Below, in pieces: positions 6,759 through 11,829 of a stretch of DNA of 11,829 nucleotides (position 1 is its first letter; the number at the start of each line of letters is the position of its first letter). The DNA is from PS1 clade bacterium (GTDB taxonomy: Bacteria > Pseudomonadota > Alphaproteobacteria > RS24), in the NCBI GenBank assembly GCA_016779015.1, contig JADHOK010000036.1, positions 1-11,829 on the forward strand, given 5' to 3'. Under the pieces are notes generated by a model. That model saw only the letters and a program-made list of their open reading frames with translations. It did not search any database and was not told where the DNA came from. A program made the translations under genes and the position numbers.

Positions 6759-8024
6759 ATGACTTCCTTCATGCGTTTGTTTGCGTTTTTGGTACTGGCC
6801 GCCGCTGGTCTCGCGGCGCTTTCGCCGACCCCGGGGTGGGCGCATAATAAGAGCCTCAGTTTTTCCGACTGGCATTGGGACGGCAAGATGCTTTATGTCA
6901 GTTTCACCGCCCCGTCACGCGACGTCACCTTGCTGCCCGAGGTGACAACCAGTCAAAATCTCGCGCAAGCCTTGGGTCGGCACGTGGCGACGCATTTGCA
7001 GCTCACGCAAATCAAGTCGCGGTGCGCGCTGGAACGCGGCTTTAACGCCGCCCCGGCGCGGCAAGGCTATGTGCGCGTTACCGGCCGTTTTGCCTGCTTT
7101 AACGAAACCGCGCCGATCGAGATAAATAACCACGCTTTCTTCAATCTGGCGCGCAGTCATGTGCATTTCGCGCGGCTGTCTTTGCAAGAAGACCCGGCAC
7201 TGGACGGCACTGAGCTTTTATTTACCGCCACCCAACGCATGCACCGCATCGCGCTGGCCGTTGACGGCGCGGCAAGCGGGCGTATTGAAACCGATATGAC
7301 TTTCGGCGAGATTTTTTCCGGCCATTTCGGCCTCGGTGTCGCGCATATCATCACCGGTTATGACCATCTGGCTTTTGTCTTTTGTCTGCTGCTGATTGGC
7401 GGCACGCGTAACCAGACGCTCTTGTTGATTACCGGTTTCACCATTGGCCATTCCATCACATTGGCGCTGGCCGCTTTGGGGCTGGTGCGCGCCGACCCGC
7501 AAGTGGTCGAGGCGCTTATCGGATTTTCCATCGCGCTGGTGGCGGCCGAACGCGTGCTGGCGCGCAATCGGCTGATGCTACGCACCGGCCTTACTGCAGC
7601 GGCGGTGTTTTTTGCCCTCTCCTTCATCTCAGCAGTGACGACCAATGGCGGCGGCGGTTTCGGGCTTGGTGTTTGGGCCGGTCTGACGCTGTTCTGTCTG
7701 GCCTATGGTCTGGTTATCCGCGACAGCGATGACGCGCTGCGCCTCGCCCCGCTGATGACCATTGCTTTCGGTCTCATCCACGGTTTCGGGTTTGCCGGTG
7801 TGTTGGCCGATATCGGCCTGCCGCCAGGTAATGTCGCGGGCGCGCTATTCGGTTTCAATATCGGCATTGAGGTCGGGCAATTATTGGTGTTTATCCCGCT
7901 GGTTTTTCTGGGCCCTTATCTGTTGGAAGAATTGCCGACCCCGCCGATTAAATGGGCCGATTTGGCGGCCTTGATATTGACCGTCTTGGGCACGTTTTTA
8001 TTCGTATCGCGCGCCCTATTTTAG
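6759..8024 (+). CDS. HupE/UreJ-family membrane protein with secreted N-terminal domain
   Basis: I read this 421-residue protein as the HupE/UreJ_2 type. A signal peptide (about 1-28) ends in GWA, so the mature chain would begin H29-N-K-S. Residues 29-185 form a predicted periplasmic domain with two cysteines, C89 and C113, that could form a disulfide. The rest has about seven to eight hydrophobic segments with conserved polar motifs: GHFGLGVAHIITGYDHLAF (188-206), TGFTIGHSITLALAALG (225-241), E251 near GFSIAL, FGLIHGFGFAGVLADIGLP (337-355) and FNIGIEVGQL (366-375). Repeated His, Asp and Glu in the membrane suggest metal-ion binding; HupE and UreJ proteins are linked to nickel uptake for hydrogenase and urease, but neither enzyme is in view. 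ATG 6759 was chosen because it yields a clean signal peptide and follows the parvulin stop by 13 bases; upstream in-frame codons lie inside that gene. Confidence 0.85.
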   Translation: MTSFMRLFAFLVLAAAGLAALSPTPGWAHNKSLSFSDWHWDGKMLYVSFTAPSRDVTLLPEVTTSQNLAQALGRHVATHLQLTQIKSRCALERGFNAAPARQGYVRVTGRFACFNETAPIEINNHAFFNLARSHVHFARLSLQEDPALDGTELLFTATQRMHRIALAVDGAASGRIETDMTFGEIFSGHFGLGVAHIITGYDHLAFVFCLLLIGGTRNQTLLLITGFTIGHSITLALAALGLVRADPQVVEALIGFSIALVAAERVLARNRLMLRTGLTAAAVFFALSFISAVTTNGGGGFGLGVWAGLTLFCLAYGLVIRDSDDALRLAPLMTIAFGLIHGFGFAGVLADIGLPPGNVAGALFGFNIGIEVGQLLVFIPLVFLGPYLLEELPTPPIKWADLAALILTVLGTFLFVSRALF

Positions 8025-8058
8025 AGCGAATTGGTTTAGAGCGAATTGGTTTTGAGCG
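8020..8058 (+). repeat. 15-base tandem repeat (2 exact copies plus a partial third)
   Basis: TTTAGAGCGAATTGG occurs exactly at 8020-8034 and again at 8035-8049. It is followed by TTTTGAGCG (8050-8058), which matches the first nine bases with one change. The first copy contains the stop codon of the HupE/UreJ gene (8022-8024), so the array begins in coding sequence and runs into the convergent gap. Confidence 0.85.
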
Positions 8059-8068
8059 CAGAAACGGG

Positions 8069-8103
8069 CAGGTTTTCGCGAAAAGCTGTGTTGAAAGGCT
8101 TTT
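8069..8103. repeat. Palindrome and hairpin in the convergent gap
   Basis: TTTTCGCGAAAA (8073-8084) is a perfect 12-base palindrome, flanked by CAG and CTG that extend it imperfectly (8069-8088). Overlapping it, AAAAGC (8081-8086) can pair with GCTTTT (8098-8103), which includes the rraA stop codon. These might form a weak two-way terminator for the convergent genes or a protein site; the T-tracts are short. Confidence 0.45.
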
Positions 8104-8599
8104 AGGACGTCAATTCTGTATCGGAAATTATCACCCCGTCTTCATCGGCGTAAATCCAGTCGTCGGGATGAACGGTGACGCCCGAAAAACGCAGAGCGAC
8201 ATCGAAAGAGCCAAGGCCGCGCTTCTGACTTTTTCTCGGATGACTGGCCAGCGCTTTAATGCCGACATTTTCGCCCGCCAACTCGGCGCGGTCGCGCACG
8301 CAGCCATTAATAATGACACCGGCCCAGCCATTCTCAGCCGCCAGCGCGGCCAGATTGCCACCAAATAAAGCGCAATTCATCGAGCCACCGCCATCGACAA
8401 CCAGCACGCGGCTTTCGCCCGCCATCTCAACGGCGGCGCGCAGCTTGGTATTATCCTCGAATGTAACGAGCGTTTTGGCGCGGCCGTGAAAGCGCGTGCG
8501 CCCCCCGAAATCTCGGTAAGTCGGCGGCAGATAACGCAAGCGGGCTTTGCCCTCATAGGCATCCGACAAATCGGTCGTCATATATTTTGTGTCAGCCAT
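8102..8599 (-). CDS. rraA: RraA-family protein (RNase E regulator / HMG aldolase-like)
   Basis: The 165-residue protein has RraA-fold hallmarks: FGGR (31-34), RVLVVDGGGSMNCALFGGNL (64-83), NGWAGVIINGCVRD (90-103) and a C-terminal YADEDGVIISD (150-160). Length is close to E. coli RraA (161 residues), which binds RNase E and inhibits its C-terminal scaffold. Related class II enzymes cleave 4-hydroxy-4-methyl-2-oxoglutarate and decarboxylate oxaloacetate, using an aspartate, then twenty residues, then Arg-Asp. Here R102-D103 are kept (E. coli RraA has Arg-Gln), but the upstream aspartate position is G81. Catalysis is thus uncertain and the RNase E role equally unproven. The start is ATG 8599 with GGCGGA six bases upstream; ATG 8581 would begin at the position of the E. 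coli start. It lies 83 bases downstream of aceA on the same strand, behind a terminator. Confidence 0.85.
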   Translation of the reverse strand: MADTKYMTTDLSDAYEGKARLRYLPPTYRDFGGRTRFHGRAKTLVTFEDNTKLRAAVEMAGESRVLVVDGGGSMNCALFGGNLAALAAENGWAGVIINGCVRDRAELAGENVGIKALASHPRKSQKRGLGSFDVALRFSGVTVHPDDWIYADEDGVIISDTELTS

Positions 8600-8625
8600 T
8601 CAGGTTCCGCCAAATTGTTAAGACC

Positions 8626-8662
8626 AAAAAAAGGGGGCTTGCAGTCAATGCCGCAAGCCCCC
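8626..8662 (-). terminator. Strong intrinsic terminator of aceA
   Basis: On the minus strand GGGGGCTTGC (from 8662) pairs perfectly over 10 bp with GCAAGCCCCC (to 8633) around a 10-base loop, followed by seven T (8632-8626). It starts about 20 bases after the aceA stop codon. It should isolate rraA from most aceA transcription. Confidence 0.93.
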
Positions 8663-8682
8663 GGCAATTTCCGATGCCCGAT

Positions 8683-10287
8683 TTAGAACTGGTTCATCGT
8701 ATTGTCTTCACCCGACGCCAGCAGCGCCATATCGCCGGAGAAATATTCTTTGTGGTCATCGCCAATGTTCGAACCGGCGAGGTCTTGGTGCTTGACCGAT
8801 GCCATGCCGCGACGAATTTCTTTGCGCTGCACATCGCGTACATAGGCCAGCATGCCGAGGTCACCGAAATAACCTTCCGACAACACATCCGTGCCCAGCG
8901 CCGTATCGTGATAGGTCGGCAGGGTGATGAGGTGGTGGAAGATACCGGCTTCGCGCGCGCCATCGGCTTGGAAGCTTTGCACCAGCTTGTCGGCTTCAGC
9001 CGCCAGCTCGCTATCGTCAAATTTCGGGTCCATCAGGCCTTGCGGGTCAGACGCCGGGTCCGGATAGGCTGAGACATCTTTGCCCGCAGCAACCCATTCG
9101 CTGTGCACCTGATTACGGAAGTTCAGCGTCCAATTAAAGCTCGGCGAGTTGTTGTAAACCAGCTTGGCGTTCGGGATGGCTTCGCGAATGCGGTTGACCA
9201 TGCCACCGATTTGGCCGACATGGGGCCGCTCGGTTTCAATCCACAACAGGTCGGCGCCGTTTTGCAGCGCCGTGATGCAATCGAGCACGCAGCGGTCTTC
9301 GCCGGTGCCGTCTTTAAACGCATACAGGCCATTAGGCAGGCGCGTCGGCTTGTAAGTCTTGCCGCCTTGCGTCACCACTTGATCGCCCTGCTTAATGCCG
9401 GACAGGTCGGAGACCTCTTCCAATTGCAGGAACGCATTATACTGGTCGGCCAAATCGCCCGGCTGTTGCGAGACCGGAATTTTTTGCGTCAGACCGGCGC
9501 CGAGGCTGTCGGTCCGCGCCACGATGACGCCATCATTGACGCCCAGTTCGAGAAAGGCATAACGCACAGCGTTAATCTTCGACAGGAAGTCCTCATGCGG
9601 CACCGTCACTTTACCGTCTTGGTGACCACATTGTTTGGCGTCGGAAACTTGGTTCTCAATTTGGATGCAACAGGCACCGGCTTCGATCATTTGCTTGGCC
9701 AGAAGATAAGTTGCTTCCTCATTACCGAAACCGGCGTCGATATCGGCAATGATTGGCACGACATGCGTTTCATGATTATCAATCGCTGCCAGCGCCGCGT
9801 CGACGTCGCCGCCATTGGCGCGCGCTTCGTCGAGGTCAACAAACAAATGACGCAATTCGCGCGCATCGGCTTGACGCAGGAACGTATAAATTTCTTCGAT
9901 GAGACCGGAAACGGCGGTCTTTTCGTGCATTGACTGGTCCGGCAGCGGGCCGAAGTCTGAGCGCAGCGCCGCGACCATCCAGCCTGACAGATAGACGTAA
10001 GACTTGTCGGTGGTCTTGCGGTGGCGTTTCACCGCCATCATCATTTGCTGCGCGGTAAAGCCGTGCCAGCACCCTAGCGACTGGGTGTATTTGCTGCTAT
10101 CGGCGTCATAATCAGCCATGTCTTTGCGCATAATACCGGCTGTGTAGCGGGCAATGTCGAGACCGGTTTTGAAACGGTTTTGCAGCTCCATACGGGCCGC
10201 ATATTCCGGGTTAATGGCGGCCCATGGGGCGCCGCCTTGTTTGATGGTTGCAGCTTTTTCAGCAACCAAATCGGTGTATTTCGTCAT
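8683..10287 (-). CDS. aceA: Isocitrate lyase, long KQCGH-type
   Basis: Isocitrate lyase splits isocitrate into glyoxylate and succinate, the first step of the glyoxylate bypass that permits growth on acetate and fatty acids. The 534-residue protein carries the active-site loop A217-K-Q-C220-G-H-Q, with C220 the catalytic cysteine. Most bacterial enzymes have Lys-Lys-Cys or Lys-Arg-Cys here; the Gln variant and the C-terminal DNTMNQF (528-534) match, as I recall, the P. aeruginosa-type enzyme of about 531 residues. Other conserved blocks are VPIIADIDAGFGN (177-189), GVIVARTDSLGAG (253-265), NSPSFNWTLNF (380-390) and IFHHLITLPTYH (449-460). ATG 10287 has AAGGA seven bases upstream; an in-frame ATG at 10329 lacks a ribosome site and would add 14 unconserved residues. 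It is divergent from the ScfR regulator, a family that controls such genes elsewhere. Confidence 0.97.
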   Translation of the reverse strand: MTKYTDLVAEKAATIKQGGAPWAAINPEYAARMELQNRFKTGLDIARYTAGIMRKDMADYDADSSKYTQSLGCWHGFTAQQMMMAVKRHRKTTDKSYVYLSGWMVAALRSDFGPLPDQSMHEKTAVSGLIEEIYTFLRQADARELRHLFVDLDEARANGGDVDAALAAIDNHETHVVPIIADIDAGFGNEEATYLLAKQMIEAGACCIQIENQVSDAKQCGHQDGKVTVPHEDFLSKINAVRYAFLELGVNDGVIVARTDSLGAGLTQKIPVSQQPGDLADQYNAFLQLEEVSDLSGIKQGDQVVTQGGKTYKPTRLPNGLYAFKDGTGEDRCVLDCITALQNGADLLWIETERPHVGQIGGMVNRIREAIPNAKLVYNNSPSFNWTLNFRNQVHSEWVAAGKDVSAYPDPASDPQGLMDPKFDDSELAAEADKLVQSFQADGAREAGIFHHLITLPTYHDTALGTDVLSEGYFGDLGMLAYVRDVQRKEIRRGMASVKHQDLAGSNIGDDHKEYFSGDMALLASGEDNTMNQF

Positions 10288-10498
10288 CACAGAATCCTTC
10301 TCAGGCGTTTCGATTGCTTGCTCATACACAGATGACAGCTTGATGTCGAGTGAAACTTAAGCCATTGAAAAAATTAAAGTAAAAAAATTTACACAAATAC
10401 ACTGATATTCTGTTATATATGTAAACCTTGTAAACTTTTGAGCGGCCAAGCCATCATAAAGGCTTGATTCTTAAGCGTGATTCAAAAAGGGGCGTATA
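10288..10498. promoter_or_regulatory. Divergent control region of aceA and the ScfR regulator
   Basis: This 211-base gap is strikingly AT-rich from about 10355 to 10440, unlike the flanking genes. TGTAAACCT and TGTAAACTT stand in tandem at 10420-10437, and the inverse core TTTACA is at 10388-10393. CAAGCC (10447-10452) and GGCTTG (10461-10466) form a perfect inverted repeat with an 8-base loop in the probable leader of the regulator gene. A tentative promoter for the regulator is TTTACA (10388-10393) with TTATAT near 10413-10418, which would put the TGTAAAC pair at the transcription start. I could not assign a convincing aceA promoter. Confidence 0.6.
10420..10437 (+). repeat. Operator-like tandem TGTAAAC sites
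   Basis: Two 9-base units, TGTAAACCT and TGTAAACTT, adjoin and share seven identical leading bases. They lie between aceA and the ScfR gene and may bind that regulator; the PccR operator recalled from Rhodobacter (TTTGCAAA, four bases, TTTGCAAA) is only partly similar. Confidence 0.5.
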
Positions 10499-11829
10499 GT
10501 GGCAGAACAGGGAAAACTGGTCGAACGCAAGCTGTTTGCCGGTGCCCGCGTGCGCCGGCTGCGCCGCGAGCAACGCATGACCCAAGCCGCTATGGCCGAA
10601 GCTCTGGGCATTTCGACCAGCTATCTCAATCTCATCGAGCGCGATCAGCGCCCAATATCGGCGCAAATCCTGCTGCAATTGGTCGAAGTCTTCGATATCG
10701 ACCCGCGCGGCCTGGCCGGCGATGAGGAAGCGCGCGCGCAAACGCAATTGCACGAGGTGTTTTCCGACCCGATGTTTCGTGACACGGCTTTGTCGCGCGC
10801 CGAGTTGAAAGACATGGCCGCCGCCAGCCCGGCCGCCGCCGACGCGGTGGCACAGCTTTATCAATCGTTTTTGCAAAGCCGGGCTTCCAACGCGCTATTG
10901 GCCGAGCAATTGGCCGGCGGTGACACGGTGGAAAGCGGCGGCAATGCGTTGGCGCTCGAACAAGTGCGCGATTTCATTTCGGCGCAAAATAACTATTTCG
11001 CGGCGCTGGATGAGGAAGCCGAGGCCTTGCACGAAGACGCGGTGGCCGGTCACGACGAGCCTTATCTGGCTTTGCGCGCGCGGCTGGAGGAACGCCATAA
11101 AGTCAAAACCCGTATCGCGCCGATCGAGGTGATGGATAACACGCTGCGCCGTTATGACCGGCACCGCCAATCGATTTTCCTATCCGAATTGCTCGACCAA
11201 CCGGGCCGCTCTTTCCAGCTCGCTTATCAACTCGCCTATTTTGAGCAAATGCCCGCCATTGAAGATATTATTGTCGCCTCCGGCATGGAGAGCGAGGAGA
11301 CGCGCATCGCGGCGCGCATCTCGCTGGCCAATTATTTTGCCGCCGCCGTGCTGATGCCCTATACGGCGTTTTTGAAAACCGCGGAGGTCAATCAATATGA
11401 CATCACGCTTTTGGGCCGCCGCTTCGGCACCAGTTTTGAGCAAGTGTGTCACCGACTGACAACGCTGCAACGGCCGGGCGCGCGCGGCATCCCCTTCTTC
11501 CTCATCCGCGTCGATAATGCCGGCAATATCTCGAAGCGGTTTTCCGCCGGCGGTTTTCATTTCGCCCGCTTTGGCGGCACCTGCCCACGCTGGCATGTGC
11601 ATGATGCGTTTCGCATCCCCGGCAAAATCTCTACCCAGACCGTGCAGATGGAAGACGGCACGCGCTATTTCTCCATCGCGCGCACGGTGAGCCGCGATAA
11701 TTCCGGCTTCGGTGTGCCCGACAACCAATTCGCCATCGCCATGGGCTGCGAGATTAAACACGCCGACCGACTGGTCTATGCGCGCGGTATGAACCTCGAA
11801 AACGATGAAGGCGACACGCCAATCGGCGT
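10499..11829 (+). CDS. ScfR-family (short-chain fatty acyl-CoA) transcriptional regulator, C-terminus beyond window
   Basis: The frame opens with GTG 10499 behind AAGGGG and runs 443 codons to the right edge; family length of roughly 460-480 suggests only a short tail is missing. An XRE-type helix-turn-helix occupies about 14-67 (MTQAAMAEALGISTSYLNLI at 27-46). A long helical middle part leads to an ImmA/IrrE-like region (about 225-325; RSFQLAYQLAYFEQ at 237-250), where the HExxH zinc-protease motif is absent, so proteolysis is not expected. The C-terminal ScfR-specific domain begins near 330 and includes GGFHFARFGGTCPRWHVHDA (351-370) with C362. Relatives include RamB, which controls aceA in actinobacteria, and PccR, which controls propionyl-CoA assimilation in Rhodobacter; they respond to acyl-CoA. 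Being divergent from aceA, it probably senses acetyl- or propionyl-CoA and controls aceA and itself. An in-frame TGA at 10478 rules out an earlier start. Confidence 0.9.
   Translation, partial: MAEQGKLVERKLFAGARVRRLRREQRMTQAAMAEALGISTSYLNLIERDQRPISAQILLQLVEVFDIDPRGLAGDEEARAQTQLHEVFSDPMFRDTALSRAELKDMAAASPAAADAVAQLYQSFLQSRASNALLAEQLAGGDTVESGGNALALEQVRDFISAQNNYFAALDEEAEALHEDAVAGHDEPYLALRARLEERHKVKTRIAPIEVMDNTLRRYDRHRQSIFLSELLDQPGRSFQLAYQLAYFEQMPAIEDIIVASGMESEETRIAARISLANYFAAAVLMPYTAFLKTAEVNQYDITLLGRRFGTSFEQVCHRLTTLQRPGARGIPFFLIRVDNAGNISKRFSAGGFHFARFGGTCPRWHVHDAFRIPGKISTQTVQMEDGTRYFSIARTVSRDNSGFGVPDNQFAIAMGCEIKHADRLVYARGMNLENDEGDTPIG

Noticed and set aside
8052..8075. Reading the 8020-8058 repeat as a CRISPR or attachment site
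   Set aside because: The copies adjoin directly with no spacers, the unit is only 15 bases, and no integrase or cas gene is near.
9103..9933. Open frame of 276 codons on the plus strand opposite aceA
   Set aside because: It is antisense to a highly conserved aceA stretch and shows no recognisable motif or ribosome site.
10288..10329. 14-residue N-terminal extension of isocitrate lyase from ATG 10329
   Set aside because: There is no ribosome site before 10329, while AAGGA stands seven bases before ATG 10287, and the extension does not resemble known isocitrate lyase starts.
11160..11480. Active ImmA/IrrE zinc protease in the ScfR regulator
   Set aside because: The HExxH metal motif is missing in the region where it would be expected (about residues 237-250), so only the fold is supported.
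1..11829. tRNA, rRNA, CRISPR, insertion sequence or prophage features
   Set aside because: No cloverleaf-like segment, regularly spaced repeats, transposase or terminal inverted repeats were seen; the gaps between genes are 211 bases or less.

Overview
The window looks like chromosomal DNA from a free-living, respiring alphaproteobacterium. Evidence: moderately GC-rich coding sequence, a MutL with its own endonuclease motif, a short single-domain-length Pgi, a divergent rluB/tadA pair, and an isocitrate lyase divergent from a ScfR-type regulator. The species cannot be fixed from the sequence alone. I see no phage, transposon, CRISPR, tRNA or rRNA signal, and no gap between genes exceeds about 210 bases.

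Layout from left to right. Bases 1-728 (minus): an rRNA pseudouridine synthase of the RluB/RsuA family, cut by the left edge. Facing away from it are tadA (tRNA wobble adenosine deaminase, 788-1240) and an ACAD10/11-like acyl-CoA dehydrogenase (1315-2583). A hairpin near 2611-2650 separates these from a convergent minus-strand operon, pgi (5728 to 4469) then mutL (4469 to 2649), whose stop and start codons share one base. Divergent from pgi is a plus-strand pair: a membrane-anchored parvulin-like protein (5855-6745) and a secreted-plus-membrane HupE/UreJ-family protein (6759-8024). A 77-base convergent gap with a 15-base tandem repeat and a palindrome follows, then rraA (8599 to 8102) and aceA (10287 to 8683), both minus, with a strong terminator between them. 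An AT-rich 211-base control region (10288-10498) separates aceA from a plus-strand ScfR-family regulator (10499 to beyond the right edge).

Functional themes: RNA modification (RluB, TadA), DNA mismatch repair (MutL), sugar phosphate metabolism (Pgi), and growth on fatty acids or C2 units (acyl-CoA dehydrogenase, isocitrate lyase, ScfR regulator, perhaps the RraA/aldolase-like protein). The least understood part is the parvulin-HupE/UreJ pair. It probably works at the cytoplasmic membrane and periplasm, possibly in metal handling, but no function is established by the sequence. The most testable regulatory idea is that the ScfR protein controls aceA through the TGTAAAC repeats in their shared promoter region.
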